From assembly GCA_027310565.1 (NCBI GenBank), contig DAIDAP010000037.1, positions 124,001-188,000 of the forward strand: 64,000 nucleotides of DNA, read 5' to 3'. Position numbers and translations under genes: made by a program. This DNA is from Chloroflexota bacterium (GTDB lineage Bacteria > Chloroflexota > Limnocylindria > P2-11E). The notes under the pieces were generated by a model. The model had not been told where the DNA came from and made no database searches. It saw only the letters and a program-made list of their open reading frames with translations. Below are positions 23,014-31,909 of this stretch, one piece after another (position 1 is the first letter of the stretch; each line of letters begins with the position of its first letter).

Positions 23014-23731
23014 CGCCGCGTTCCCTCCTGCGGATGAGGATGTCGGCGAAGAGGCCGCTCTGCTCGAGGTCGACGACGACGCGCCGGTACAGGTCGAGCA
23101 GCGCGATGAACGTCACGACCGCCCACCCGAGCGTGGGGGCCGGACCGAGCAGCTCGCTGAACGCCACCGCGCCGCGCTCGGTCACGATCGTTTCGATCTC
23201 CGCCGTGCGCTCCTCGACCGAGTACCGCTCGCCCGGTGCGACCATGTCCTCCTGGCGCTGGCGCGCGGCGAGGGCGAGCACGCGTGTCCATGCCGCCGCG
23301 AGGGCGCCCACCTCTCCGCCGCGCGGCGGCAGGTCGACCGGCGTCCCGCCCTCGCGATGGAAGGCCCGCTCGCCCGACCGCAGGCGCTGACCCAGCGACG
23401 CGGCGCGCTCGCGCACGACCGCGTACTCCATGAGGCGGGCGCGCAGCTCCTCCTCGCTCTCGCCCTCGTCCTCCGGCGCGAGCGGCTCGAGCGCCGGCAG
23501 GAGGCTGCGGGCCTTCAGGAGGACCAGGCGCGAGGCGAGCGCGAGGAACGACGCGACCTCGTCGGCGGGCAGCGCCGCGAGCCCGCGCACCCGCGCGAGG
23601 TACGCGTCGGCGAGATCGCCGAGACGGACGGTGAGGATGTCGAGCTTCTTCTCCTCGACCAGCTCGAGGAGGAGCTCGAGCGGACCGTCGAATCCCTCGA
23701 CGGTGACCCGCGGTCCCTCGCTCGCGAGCAT
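22994..23731 (-). CDS. scpA: Segregation and condensation protein A
   Basis: Kleisin subunit that bridges the Smc heads. 245 residues from ATG 23731. The N-terminal VTVEGFDGPLELLLELVEEKKLDILTVRLGDLADAYLARV is diagnostic, as is ASRLVLLKARSLLP; the C-terminal winged helix reads FIALLDLYRRVVVDLEQSGLFADILIRRR. The ATG shares one base with the stop of the HD-domain gene (TGATG), so the two are coupled. Confidence 0.96.
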   Translation of the reverse strand: MLASEGPRVTVEGFDGPLELLLELVEEKKLDILTVRLGDLADAYLARVRGLAALPADEVASFLALASRLVLLKARSLLPALEPLAPEDEGESEEELRARLMEYAVVRERAASLGQRLRSGERAFHREGGTPVDLPPRGGEVGALAAAWTRVLALAARQRQEDMVAPGERYSVEERTAEIETIVTERGAVAFSELLGPAPTLGWAVVTFIALLDLYRRVVVDLEQSGLFADILIRRRERGGALADR

Positions 23732-24141
23732 CAGGGCAGCGCCTCGCGGTCGGCTCGTGCGAGGAGCGACTCGTCGGCGTCGGACGGCCGCTCGTGGTGC
23801 CGCGCGATGAGCCGCACGACGCGCTCCGAGCGCCCCTCCGCGCGGGCGAGCTCGGCGCCGCGTCGCGCGTGGTCGAGGTAGCGCGCGAACGTGGAGTCGG
23901 CGGCCGCGAGGCGCGCGCGGACGCGCGGCGCCGCGGCGTCGAGCAGGACCGCGGCGGCGCGATGCCACAGGCGCGTGCCCGCGGGCTTCGCGCGGTCGTG
24001 CAGCAGGCCGGCGAGGACGAGCTCCTCGTCGGCTCCGAGCTCGCGCAGCCTGCGCGCGGTGTGCTCGGCGTGCGCCTCGTCGCCGCGCGCGGCGGCGAGG
24101 TAGCGCCAGGTCTGCAGGACCCGGTGGAGCACGCCGATCAC
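23731..24141 (-). CDS. Small HD-domain-like protein
   Basis: 136 residues from GTG 24141. ELVLAGLLHDRAKPAGTRLWHRAAAVLLDAA contains the HD doublet of metal-dependent phosphohydrolases, and FARYLDHARRGAELARAEGRSERVVRLIARHHE provides later histidines; similar small HD proteins sit near scpA in related genomes. It probably hydrolyses a nucleotide or other phosphate, but the substrate is unknown. Its start overlaps the peptidase stop (GTGA), and an excellent GGAGG lies just before the GTG. Confidence 0.7.
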   Translation of the reverse strand: MIGVLHRVLQTWRYLAAARGDEAHAEHTARRLRELGADEELVLAGLLHDRAKPAGTRLWHRAAAVLLDAAAPRVRARLAAADSTFARYLDHARRGAELARAEGRSERVVRLIARHHERPSDADESLLARADREALP

Positions 24142-24863
24142 CCTCCCAGGAGGAAGCGCGCGAGCGCGACCGCGGGTCCGGCGACGAGCAGGGAGAAGAC
24201 CTGTGGCGCGAGCAGGAGCAGGAACAGCAGGATGAACGGACCGTATCGCTGATAGCTGCGCCAGGACCACTGCTGCCGCGGCGGGAGCAGGCCGTACACG
24301 ACGTTCGAGCCGTCGAGCGGCGGGATGGGGACGAGGTTGAAGACCGCGAGGACGGCGTTCCAGTACACGATGGCCGCCAGGATCCGCGGGTAGACGTCGC
24401 CCAGCGCGTCGGCGCCGCCGAAGCGCAGCGGGATGGCGGCGACCGCCGCCAGCGCGACGTTCGCGAGCGGGCCGGCGAGCGCGACGGCCGTGACGCCGAG
24501 AGACGAGCGCAGGCGCGACTCGTTGAAGGGGACGGGCTTGCCGTAGCCGAAGCCCGCCAGGACGAGGAGCAGCGTCCCGAACGGATCCAGGTGCGCCATG
24601 GGGTTGAGGCTCAGCCGGCCCAGCAGCCGCGCGGTGTCGTCGCCGAGCCGGTGCGCGGCGTACGCGTGCATGAACTCGTGCACGGTGATGCCGAGCACGA
24701 TGGCGACGATGAACGCGACGAACCCCACCGGGTCGGTGGAGGCGTACTGCACCGGCGACACCAGGCCGCCCTGCAGCCACGCGTAGAGCAGGAGCAGCAG
24801 ACCTATGAGCAGGAGCGGGTTCATCCCGCCCGGCCCGCCCATCCCGCGTCGTGCGCCGATCAC
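24138..24863 (-). CDS. Site-2 protease family (M50) membrane metalloprotease
   Basis: 241 residues, about six membrane segments. The zinc-binding HExxH is HEFMHAYAAHRLGDDTARLLGRLSLNPMAHLDPFGTLLL, and the third ligand lies in FNLVPIPPLDGSNVVYGLLP. It is of the compact M50 type with no PDZ domain, close to the Rip3-like or SpoIVFB-like small proteases. It may cleave a membrane-bound regulator; the sequence does not show which. The start given is GTG 24863; an ATG 13 codons later (MNPLLLIGL) is also possible. Confidence 0.9.
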   Translation of the reverse strand: MIGARRGMGGPGGMNPLLLIGLLLLLYAWLQGGLVSPVQYASTDPVGFVAFIVAIVLGITVHEFMHAYAAHRLGDDTARLLGRLSLNPMAHLDPFGTLLLVLAGFGYGKPVPFNESRLRSSLGVTAVALAGPLANVALAAVAAIPLRFGGADALGDVYPRILAAIVYWNAVLAVFNLVPIPPLDGSNVVYGLLPPRQQWSWRSYQRYGPFILLFLLLLAPQVFSLLVAGPAVALARFLLGG

Positions 24864-24874
24864 TCGGGCTCAGT

Positions 24875-26197
24875 CTAGGGACGATCGCCGGAGCGAGACG
24901 CGACGCGACCGAGCAGCAGGCGCCGGCGCGGCACGCGGCGCGCGCTCCAGCGGAACGCCCCGCGGACCTCGTCGATCGCGCGCGCGTCGTCCGCGCGCCC
25001 GGCCAGGTGCACCTCCGCGTAGGGGGACCCGCGCTCGACGCGGTCCCCGACCTTCGCGCGCAGGACGATGCCGGTCCGGTGATCGATCGGATCGCCTTTC
25101 TTCTCGCGCCCTGCCCCGAGCCGCACGGAGGCCTGGCCGATGCGGTCGGCGGCGATGCGCGCGACGTACGCGGTGCGCGCCGCGCGCAGCACCTCGGTCT
25201 TCGGCGCCCGAGGCAGGCGCGCGGGATCGTCCACCATGCGCGCGTCGCCGCCCTGCGCCGCGACGAGCTCGCGCAGCTTCCGAAGCGCGCTGCCGTCGCC
25301 GAGGGCGCGCTCGGCGCGCCGGCGCGCGGAGGCGCGGTCGCGGGCCGCGCGTCCGAGCAGGAGCATCTCGGTCGACGCTGTCAGGGCGAGCTCCACCAGG
25401 TCCGCCGGGCCGTTCGCGCGCAGCGCCTCGATCGCCTCCGCGGCCTCGAGCGCGTTGCCCACGGCGTGCCCGAGCGGCTGATCCATGTCGCTGAGCTCGC
25501 AGACGACGGCGAGGCGGTCGGCCGCGCCGATGGCGACCATCGTCCGCGCGAGCGCCGTCGCCGCGCGCCGGTCCTTCATGAACGCGCCGCTGCCCACCTT
25601 CACGTCGAGCACGACGGCGTGCGCGCCGGCCGCGATCTTCTTGGACATGATGCTCGAGGCGATGAGCGGGATCGACGGCACGGTGCCGGTCGCGTCGCGC
25701 AGCGCGTACAGGAGTCCGTCGGCGGGAGCGAGGTCCTTCGTCTGCCCGGTCACGACGATGCCGACCCGCTCGAGCTGCTCCAGGAACTCCGCGGTCGTGA
25801 GATCGACGCGATACCCGGCGAACGATTCGAGCTTGTCGAGCGTGCCGCCGGAGAAGCCGAGGCCGCGCCCGCTCATCTTCGCCACCGGCAGACCGCAGGC
25901 CGCGACGATCGGCGCGACGACGAGCGTCGTCTTGTCGCCGACTCCGCCGGTGGAGTGCTTGTCGACGACCCGCCCGAACCGCGCGAGGTCGAGCCGCTGG
26001 CCCGAGGAGGCCATGCTCGACGTGAGGGCGGCCGTCTCGCGCGCGTCCATGCCGCGCCACACGATGGCCATGAGCAGCGCGGCGATCTGATAGTCCGCGA
26101 CCTCGCCCCTGACGTACCCCTGGACCACGGCGTCGATCTCGTCGGCGGCCAGCCGCCCGCCGTCGCGCTTGCGCTCGATGAGCTCGACGACCCTCAC
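24875..26197 (-). CDS. Pyrimidine-nucleoside (thymidine) phosphorylase
   Basis: Cleaves thymidine, deoxyuridine or uridine with phosphate for salvage. 440 residues from GTG 26197, which overlaps the purine phosphorylase stop. The signature GRVVDKHSTGGVGDKTTLVVAPIVAACG lies at about residues 75-102, followed by KMSGRGLGFSGGTLDKLES and VGSGAFMKDRRAA. The C-terminal domain is present. Paired with a purine phosphorylase, it gives a complete nucleoside salvage unit. Confidence 0.95.
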   Translation of the reverse strand: MRVVELIERKRDGGRLAADEIDAVVQGYVRGEVADYQIAALLMAIVWRGMDARETAALTSSMASSGQRLDLARFGRVVDKHSTGGVGDKTTLVVAPIVAACGLPVAKMSGRGLGFSGGTLDKLESFAGYRVDLTTAEFLEQLERVGIVVTGQTKDLAPADGLLYALRDATGTVPSIPLIASSIMSKKIAAGAHAVVLDVKVGSGAFMKDRRAATALARTMVAIGAADRLAVVCELSDMDQPLGHAVGNALEAAEAIEALRANGPADLVELALTASTEMLLLGRAARDRASARRRAERALGDGSALRKLRELVAAQGGDARMVDDPARLPRAPKTEVLRAARTAYVARIAADRIGQASVRLGAGREKKGDPIDHRTGIVLRAKVGDRVERGSPYAEVHLAGRADDARAIDEVRGAFRWSARRVPRRRLLLGRVASRSGDRP

Positions 26198-27003
26198 GAC
26201 AGGCGGGCGACGACGCCGGTGACCACGGCGCCGAGCCGCGCACCGGCGCGGTTGGCGACCGCCAGCACCTCGTCGCTGCTCACGTGCCCGATGAGCCCGG
26301 GCAGGCCCGTCGCCATGTCCGTCACGGTCGCGATCGCGAGGACGCGCATGCCCATGTGGCGCGCGACGAGCACCTCGGGGACGGTGCTCATGCCGACCGC
26401 GTCGGCGCCCATGCCGCGCAGCATGCGCAGCTCGGCCGGCGTCTCGAAGTTCGGACCCGCGACGGCGGCGTACACCCCCTCGCGGAGGCCGCCGTCGACC
26501 TGGTGCGCGAGAGCGCGCAGCTCCGCGGTGTAGGTGCCGACCATGTCCGGGAAGCGCGGGCCCACCGCCTCGTCGTTGGGACCGCGCAGCGGGTTCGCCC
26601 CCATGAGGTTGATGTGGTCGCTCAGGACCATGAGGTCGCCGGCCCGGTACGACGGGTTCAGGCCGCCGCACGCGTTCGTGAGGATGATCGTGTCGATCCC
26701 CCACCCCCTCAGGACGCGCACCGGGAACGTCACCTCGGCCATGTCGTAGCCCTCGTAGTAGTGCAGGCGTCCTCGCATCACGGCGACGGTCTTGCCGCCG
26801 AGCGTCCCGACGACGAGCTCGCCGGCGTGCCCCGGCGCGGTGCTCCTGCGCCATCCGGGGATGCGCTCGTAGGGGATGCGGTCGGCGGGGCGGACCTCCT
26901 CGGCGAGCGCGCCGAGCCCGCTCCCGAGCACGATCGCGACGGTCGGCCTCTTCGCCGTGAGCTTGCTGATGGCCGCGACGGCGGCCGCCGGGTCGAGCGT
27001 CAT
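26194..27003 (-). CDS. Purine-nucleoside phosphorylase (trimeric type)
   Basis: Phosphorolysis of guanosine, inosine and their deoxy forms. 269 residues from ATG 27003, which overlaps the nadK stop. Motifs: VAIVLGSGLGALAEEV, the phosphate-site GHAGELVVG and RLHYYEGY, TNACGGLN, VAGPNFETPAELRMLRGMGADAVGMSTVPEVLVARH and VTDMATG. This is the trimeric class of low-molecular-mass enzymes, not the hexameric DeoD type. Confidence 0.95.
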   Translation of the reverse strand: MTLDPAAAVAAISKLTAKRPTVAIVLGSGLGALAEEVRPADRIPYERIPGWRRSTAPGHAGELVVGTLGGKTVAVMRGRLHYYEGYDMAEVTFPVRVLRGWGIDTIILTNACGGLNPSYRAGDLMVLSDHINLMGANPLRGPNDEAVGPRFPDMVGTYTAELRALAHQVDGGLREGVYAAVAGPNFETPAELRMLRGMGADAVGMSTVPEVLVARHMGMRVLAIATVTDMATGLPGLIGHVSSDEVLAVANRAGARLGAVVTGVVARLS

Positions 27004-27824
27004 GCGGGCGGCTCCTTCAGGATCTTCTGGCGCAGGAGCGCGAGGAACGGACGCGCGTGCGCGGTGCGGACCAGACGCACGACCTCGTCCGCGCGCCGCA
27101 CGTGGACGCGGTCGCCCGCGCGCAGGTCGTGCTCCTCCTGGCCGTCGATCGAGATCCGCGCGGGCTCGTCCTGCAGCTCGATCTCGATGCGCTGGTCGGG
27201 ATCGAACACGAACGCGTTGCCGAACGAGAGGTGCGGCGCGACGGGCACGAGCGTGATCGCGCGCGAGGACGGGAGGATGAGCGGACCGCCCACCGAGAAG
27301 CCGTACGCGGTGCTGCCGGTGGCGGTGGCCGCGATCACCCCGTCGGCCCAATACACGATGAGCGGCTCGCCGTCCACCCGGATGCCGACGTGAATGGAGC
27401 GCACCAGCGCGCCGCGAGCGACGACGACGTCGTTCAGCGCGAGCGAGCGCACGACGTGCTCGCCGCCGCGCACGAGGTGCGTCGACAGCATCGCGCGCTC
27501 CTCGATCGTGCAGCGCCCGGCGGCCACGTCGGCGAACGCGGCGTCGAGGTCGTCCACCGTCGTGAACGTGAGGAACCCGAGGTGACCGAGGTTGACCCCG
27601 AGGAGCGGCGTGCCGCCGGCGGCGAAGGTGCGCGCCGCGCGCAGCATCGTCCCGTCGCCGCCGAACACCAGCGCGAGGTCGAGCGGGCCGAGCTGCTCGC
27701 GCAGGCCGTCGTCGAGCGCGACGTCGACGACGTCGTGACCGGCATCGCGCAGCCGAGCGGCGGCGGCGCGCGCGGCCGTGGCGGCGTGCGCGTAGGTGGA
27801 GCGGGCCGCGACCGCGAGCCTCAT
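27000..27824 (-). CDS. nadK: NAD kinase
   Basis: Phosphorylates NAD to NADP. 274 residues from ATG 27824, overlapping the tlyA stop. Motifs: LVFGGDGTMLRAARTF (GGDG), LGVNLGHLGFLT, LNDVVVARG, ATATGSTAYGFSVGGPLILPSS and APHLSFGNAFVFD. TlyA and NadK are neighbours in many bacteria. Confidence 0.96.
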   Translation of the reverse strand: MRLAVAARSTYAHAATAARAAAARLRDAGHDVVDVALDDGLREQLGPLDLALVFGGDGTMLRAARTFAAGGTPLLGVNLGHLGFLTFTTVDDLDAAFADVAAGRCTIEERAMLSTHLVRGGEHVVRSLALNDVVVARGALVRSIHVGIRVDGEPLIVYWADGVIAATATGSTAYGFSVGGPLILPSSRAITLVPVAPHLSFGNAFVFDPDQRIEIELQDEPARISIDGQEEHDLRAGDRVHVRRADEVVRLVRTAHARPFLALLRQKILKEPPA

Positions 27825-28603
27825 GCGGCCGCCCGCGAGGCGGCGTCGCGGAGGCGCTCGGCGGGCAGGGGCGTGCCGCCGCGCACGGCGTGGACGAAGA
27901 TCTCGCGGTTGCCCTCGCGTCCCGGCACGCGCGAGGGGACGATCGCGACGACCGGCACGCCCTCCCGGGCGAAGCGCTCGGCCACGGCCACGACCGCGCC
28001 GGCGCGCGCCGCCGGGTCGCGCACGATGCCGCCGGCGCCGACGGCGTCGCGACCCGCCTCGAACTGCGGCTTCACCAGCGCGACGACGTCGCCGCCCTCG
28101 CGCAGGTGGCGGAACGACGGCGGCAGCGCGAGGCGCAGCGAGATGAACGAGAGGTCCGCGACGAGCACGCCGACGGGCTCGGGCAGGTCGAAGCCCTCCC
28201 GCGCGTTCACGCCCTCCATGACCACGACGCGCGGATCGCTCCGCAGCCGCCAGTCGAGCTGCCCCTTCCCGACGTCCACCGCGTACACGCGCCGCGCTCC
28301 GCGCTGGAGCAGGCAGTCGGTGAACCCGCCCGTCGACGAGCCGACGTCGAGCGCGACGCGGTCGCGCACGTCGAGACCGAGCTCGTCGAGCGCGGCGTCG
28401 AGCTTGTCGCCGCCGCGCGAGGCGAAGCGCGGGCCGCCCTCGACCGTGAGCGCCGCGTCGGCGGAGACCGAGTCCGCGCCGCGGCGGACGGGGATGCCGT
28501 CGACGCGGACCGCTCCGGCCAGGATGAGCGTCTGCGCCCGCTCGCGGCTCGGCGCGAGCGCGCGCTGCACGAGGAGGCGGTCGAGGCGGACGCGGCGGGC
28601 CAC
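27821..28603 (-). CDS. tlyA: TlyA-family rRNA 2'-O-methyltransferase
   Basis: S4 domain plus FtsJ-like methyltransferase that methylates ribose in 16S and/or 23S rRNA. 260 residues from GTG 28603. S4 part: RLDRLLVQRALAPSRERAQTLILAGAVRVDG. Methyltransferase: RFASRGGDKLDAALDELG, the SAM motif ALDVGSSTGGFTDCLLQRGA, VLVADLSFISLRLALP and LVKPQFEAGRDAVGAGGIVRD. The GTG is preceded by a CAGAAT box at seven bases, suggesting a leaderless message. Some TlyA homologues are called hemolysins, but the rRNA methylase role fits better. Confidence 0.94.
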   Translation of the reverse strand: MARRVRLDRLLVQRALAPSRERAQTLILAGAVRVDGIPVRRGADSVSADAALTVEGGPRFASRGGDKLDAALDELGLDVRDRVALDVGSSTGGFTDCLLQRGARRVYAVDVGKGQLDWRLRSDPRVVVMEGVNAREGFDLPEPVGVLVADLSFISLRLALPPSFRHLREGGDVVALVKPQFEAGRDAVGAGGIVRDPAARAGAVVAVAERFAREGVPVVAIVPSRVPGREGNREIFVHAVRGGTPLPAERLRDAASRAAA

Positions 28604-28610
28604 CAGCCCG

Positions 28611-28632
28611 ATTCTGGCGCATTTCGCATACT
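28611..28632. promoter_or_regulatory. Divergent -10-like boxes between tlyA and an alpha/beta hydrolase
   Basis: The 36-base gap holds CAGAAT on the minus strand (28616-28611), seven bases before the tlyA GTG, and CATACT on the plus strand (28627-28632), seven bases before the ATG at 28640. Each matches four of six positions of the -10 consensus, and the spacing suggests leaderless transcripts. Confidence 0.4.
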
Positions 28633-28639
28633 GCGACGG

Positions 28640-29497
28640 ATGCCCAGGCGCCTTCCGCGCGCGCGCACGCTGAAGGGCGAGCCGGCGCTCGCGTACTTCG
28701 ACTCGGGCGGCGGCGCGCCGGGCGAGCCGGCGGTCGTCCTCGCGCACGCGAGCCTCTTCCGCGCGGAAGACTGGGAGAACGTCTTCCCGCGGCTCGCGAC
28801 GCGCTACCGCACCGTCGCGTACGACGCACGTGGCCACGGCAGGAGCGGCCGCGCCGCCGACTACGCGCTGCGCCCGTTCGCGGACGACCTCGCGCGCGTC
28901 CTGCGCGACGTCGTGAGGACGCCCGCGGTGCTCATCGGCCACTCGCTCGGCGCGCTGGCGTCGCTCGCCGCGGCCGCCGACGCGCCCGCGCTCGTCGCCG
29001 GCCTGGTGCTCGAGGAGCCCGCGCTCGGCTACGGCGCGCCCTGGCCGCGCCAGACGTACGCGCCGCTGCGCGACGCGCTCGCCGCCGGCGACACGACGGC
29101 GCTCCAGAAGGCCGTCGCGCGGCTCGCGCTCCCCTCGCCCGGTCCGCGCGGCGAGAGGACGTACGGCGAGATGCGCGGCTTCTACGCCGCCGAGCGCGTC
29201 GTCACGTACTTCCGCGACGTCGACCCGGCCTTCATCGACGCGCGCGTCGCGGGCGAGGACGACGCCGCGCTCATCGCCTCGTGGATCGGGCGCGTCGCCG
29301 CCCCGACCCTCGTCCTCGCCGGTGAGCCGCGCCTCGGCTCGACCGTGGACGACGCCGCCGAGTGGCGGATGAAGAAGGCCATCGCGGACGTCGCGGTGCG
29401 CCGCTTCCCCGGCACCGGCCACCTCGTGCACGGCTACCGCCCCGAGCAGTTCCTCGAGAACATCGAGCCCTTCCTGCGCAGGCTCCGCTCGCAGTAG
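28640..29497 (+). CDS. Alpha/beta-fold hydrolase
   Basis: 285 residues. The nucleophile elbow is IGHSLGALASLAA (serine about residue 96), the oxyanion region VVLAHASLFRAEDWENVF, DARGHGRSGRAADY is the usual strand-4 motif, and the catalytic histidine lies in GTGHLVHGYRPEQF. The acid residue is probably in LAGEPRLGSTVDDAAE. No signal peptide. The family covers esterases, haloalkane dehalogenases and many others, so the substrate is not predictable. It is the only plus-strand gene in a long minus-strand run. Confidence 0.9.
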   Translation: MPRRLPRARTLKGEPALAYFDSGGGAPGEPAVVLAHASLFRAEDWENVFPRLATRYRTVAYDARGHGRSGRAADYALRPFADDLARVLRDVVRTPAVLIGHSLGALASLAAAADAPALVAGLVLEEPALGYGAPWPRQTYAPLRDALAAGDTTALQKAVARLALPSPGPRGERTYGEMRGFYAAERVVTYFRDVDPAFIDARVAGEDDAALIASWIGRVAAPTLVLAGEPRLGSTVDDAAEWRMKKAIADVAVRRFPGTGHLVHGYRPEQFLENIEPFLRRLRSQ

Positions 29498-29511
29498 CGG
29501 CGCGGCCGCGG

Positions 29512-29724
29512 CTACGAGCGGTTCTGCTTCTGGAGCGCCTCGGCGAGCTGGGTGATGCGCAGCTCCGCGGCGTCGAGCCGCTTCGCGCAGCGCTCGTAGA
29601 GCGCGAGGCCCTCCTCGTACAGGCGCACCGCCCGGTCGAGGTCGAGCTCGGGATCGTCGAGCTTCTCGGCGATCTCCTCGAGCCTGCGCAGCGCCTCCTC
29701 GATCGTCGGCTCGGCCTCAGCCAC
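29512..29724 (-). CDS. xseB: Exodeoxyribonuclease VII small subunit
   Basis: 70 residues, helical, matching XseB: TIEEALRRLEEIAEKLDDPELDLDRAVRLYEEGLALYERCAKRLDAAELRI. It associates with XseA to degrade single-stranded DNA. Its start overlaps the end of xseA by eight bases. Confidence 0.93.
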   Translation of the reverse strand: MAEAEPTIEEALRRLEEIAEKLDDPELDLDRAVRLYEEGLALYERCAKRLDAAELRITQLAEALQKQNRS

Positions 29725-30940
29725 GGCGCTCCACCTCCTCCACCGTCACCGCGGCGCGCCCGTCGCGCATCCGCAGCCGCGCCCGCTCGCCCTCGCGCAG
29801 CGACGCGGCGTCCGCGCGCACGCGCCCGTCGGCGCCCTCCACGATCGCGTAGCCCCGCCCGAGCACGCCCAGCGGCGAGAGCGCGTCGAGCTGCCGCTTC
29901 GCGTGCAGGAGCCGCTGGCGCCGCGCCGGCGCGACGCGCGCCATGACGCGGTCGAGCGCGCGGCGGTCGTCGTCCAGCCGCTGGCGGTAGGCGGCGATCC
30001 GCGCCGGCGGTGCGCGTCGCTCGATCAGCCGACGCACGCTCGCGAGGTCGCGCCGGCGGCCGGCGGCGAGGTCGCGCACGCGCGCCGCGACGCGCCGGAT
30101 GTGCCGCTCGGCGGCCATCTGACCGACACGCGCGTCGGGTATCGCGAGCTCCGCCGCCGCCGACGGCGTCGCCGCGCGCACGTCGGCGGCGAGGTCGCAC
30201 AGCGTGACGTCGGTCTCGTGGCCGACGCCGGAGACGACCGGACGGGCGAAGCGCGCGATCGCGCGGACCAGCGCCTCGTCGTTGAAGGCCCACAGCTCCT
30301 CGGCCGCCCCGCCGCCGCGCGCGACGATGACGAGGTCGAGGTCGCGCAGCTGCGCGAGGCCGTCGAGCGCCGCGACGAGCGACTCCACCGCGCCCGTGCC
30401 CTGGACGACGGCCGGCGCGAGGACGAGCTCGACGCGCGGATCGCGGCGGGCGACGACGTTCTGGATGTCGCGCCAGACCGCGGCCTGCGGGCTCGTCACG
30501 ACGCCGACGCGGCGCGGGCTCGGCGGCAGCGCGCGCTTGCGCTCGGCCGCGAAGAGCCCCTCCGCGGCGAGCCGGCGCTTCAGCGCCTCGAGCCGCAGGT
30601 GCGCGTCGCCCGCGCCGGCGGGGCGCAGGTCGTCGACGCGGATCTGGCAGCGGCCGTCGCGCAGGTACACCTCGACGTAGCCGTGCACGACGACCTTCAT
30701 GCCGTCGCGCGGCGTGAGCGCGACCTGCGCGGCCTGCGTCGCGAAGAGGACGCACGCGAGCTGCCCGACGTTGTCGCGGAGCGTGAAGTACACGTGACCG
30801 GCGTCGGAGCGGCGGGCCTGGAACACCTCGCCCTCGACCCACAGGTCCTTGAAGTCCTCGACGGACTGGATGCGCTCGGCCAGGCGCATCGCGAGCTGGC
30901 CGACGCGGAGCGCGCGGCTAGGCGCGCTCGAGGTACTCAC
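29717..30940 (-). CDS. xseA: Exodeoxyribonuclease VII large subunit
   Basis: 407 residues. N-terminal OB fold (LWVEGEVFQARRSDAGHVYFTLRDNVGQLACVLF) and catalytic core (VVTSPQAAVWRDIQNVVARRDPRVELVLAPAVVQG, then VIVARGGGAAEELWAFNDEALVRAIARFARPVVSGVGHETDVTLCDLAADVRAATPSAAAEL), followed by a coiled-coil region rich in arginine. GTG start 30940 lies 23 bases inside the end of efp. Confidence 0.96.
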   Translation of the reverse strand: MSTSSAPSRALRVGQLAMRLAERIQSVEDFKDLWVEGEVFQARRSDAGHVYFTLRDNVGQLACVLFATQAAQVALTPRDGMKVVVHGYVEVYLRDGRCQIRVDDLRPAGAGDAHLRLEALKRRLAAEGLFAAERKRALPPSPRRVGVVTSPQAAVWRDIQNVVARRDPRVELVLAPAVVQGTGAVESLVAALDGLAQLRDLDLVIVARGGGAAEELWAFNDEALVRAIARFARPVVSGVGHETDVTLCDLAADVRAATPSAAAELAIPDARVGQMAAERHIRRVAARVRDLAAGRRRDLASVRRLIERRAPPARIAAYRQRLDDDRRALDRVMARVAPARRQRLLHAKRQLDALSPLGVLGRGYAIVEGADGRVRADAASLREGERARLRMRDGRAAVTVEEVERRG

Positions 30941-31475
30941 CCGACCGCGTGTCCACCTTGATCTTGTCGCCGGTGTTCACGAAGAGCGGGACGTTCACCC
31001 TGAGGCCGGTCTCGAGCGTCGCCGGCTTGGACGCGCCGGTCGCGGTGTCGCCCTTCAGCCCCACCTCGGTGGAGGTCACCGCGAGCACGACCGACGCCGG
31101 CAGGTCGACGCCGATCGGCTCGCCCTGGTACTCGTTGAGGGTCACCTGCATGCCGTCGGTGAGGTAGTCGACGGCGTCGCCGAGCTTCGCCGCGTCGAGC
31201 GGGAGCTGGTCGTACGTGCTGGTGTCCATGAAGTAGTAGTGCTCGCCGTCGCGGTACATGAACTGCACGGTGCGGTGGTCCAGACGCGCGCGCTGGAAGC
31301 GCTCCCCCGCCTGCACCGTCTTCTCGATGAGGTCGCCGCGGCGCACGTTGCGCAGCTTCATGCGCACCTGCGCGCTGCCGCGGCCCATCTTGATGTGCTG
31401 GAACTCCACGATCTGGTAGAGCTGCCCGTCGATCTCGACGGTGATGCCGCGCTTGATCTCTCCGGTGCTGATCAC
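30918..31475 (-). CDS. efp: Translation elongation factor P
   Basis: Relieves ribosome stalling at polyproline. 185 residues from GTG 31475 (overlaps the aroQ stop). The three barrels are clear: KRGITVEIDGQLYQIVEFQHIKMGRGSAQVRMKLRNV; then FMYRDGEHYYFMDTSTYDQLPLD; then STEVGLKGDTATGASKPATLETGLRVNVPLFVNTGDKIKVDTRSGEYLERA. The tip of the loop entering the peptidyl-transferase centre is MGRGSA, with arginine at residue 32, where many bacteria have a modified lysine. No EarP or EpmA gene is seen in the window. Confidence 0.97.
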   Translation of the reverse strand: MISTGEIKRGITVEIDGQLYQIVEFQHIKMGRGSAQVRMKLRNVRRGDLIEKTVQAGERFQRARLDHRTVQFMYRDGEHYYFMDTSTYDQLPLDAAKLGDAVDYLTDGMQVTLNEYQGEPIGVDLPASVVLAVTSTEVGLKGDTATGASKPATLETGLRVNVPLFVNTGDKIKVDTRSGEYLERA

Positions 31476-31909
31476 CTGTTCCTCGTCTCCTCGATGAGCC
31501 AGCGGAGCGCGGTCTCGTAGCCGGCCACCCCTTCGCCGATGACCTGCCGCGCCACCACGTCCGCCAGGTAGCTGTGGTGTCGGAAGGGCTCCCGCTTCGT
31601 CACGTCGCTGACGTGGACCTCGACCACCGGGAAGGCGCACGCCGCGACGGCGTCGCGCAGGACGATGGACGTGTGCGCGAGCCCGCCCGGATTCATGATG
31701 GCACCTTCCGAAACGGCGTGCGCTTGCAGGAAGTCGATGAGCGCCCCCTCGTGGTTGGACTGGTACGCGACCAGCTCCGCGCCGGCCTCGGCCGCGATCC
31801 GGCGGCAGCGCTCCACCACTTCGCCGAGCGTCGTGGTGCCGTAGATCCGCGGCTCGCGCGTCCCGAGCGTGTTCAGGTTGGGGCCGTTGACGAGCAGGAA
31901 GCGCTTCAT
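31472..31909 (-). CDS. aroQ: 3-dehydroquinate dehydratase type II
   Basis: Third step of the shikimate pathway. 145 residues from ATG 31909, which overlaps the aroKB stop. Motifs: LLVNGPNLNTLGTREPRIYG with the catalytic tyrosine, AYQSNHEGALIDFLQ, MNPGGLAHTSIVLRDAV and the conserved VEVHVSDVTKREPFRHHSYLADV. Type II, dodecameric, not the AroD type. Confidence 0.97.
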   Translation of the reverse strand: MKRFLLVNGPNLNTLGTREPRIYGTTTLGEVVERCRRIAAEAGAELVAYQSNHEGALIDFLQAHAVSEGAIMNPGGLAHTSIVLRDAVAACAFPVVEVHVSDVTKREPFRHHSYLADVVARQVIGEGVAGYETALRWLIEETRNR

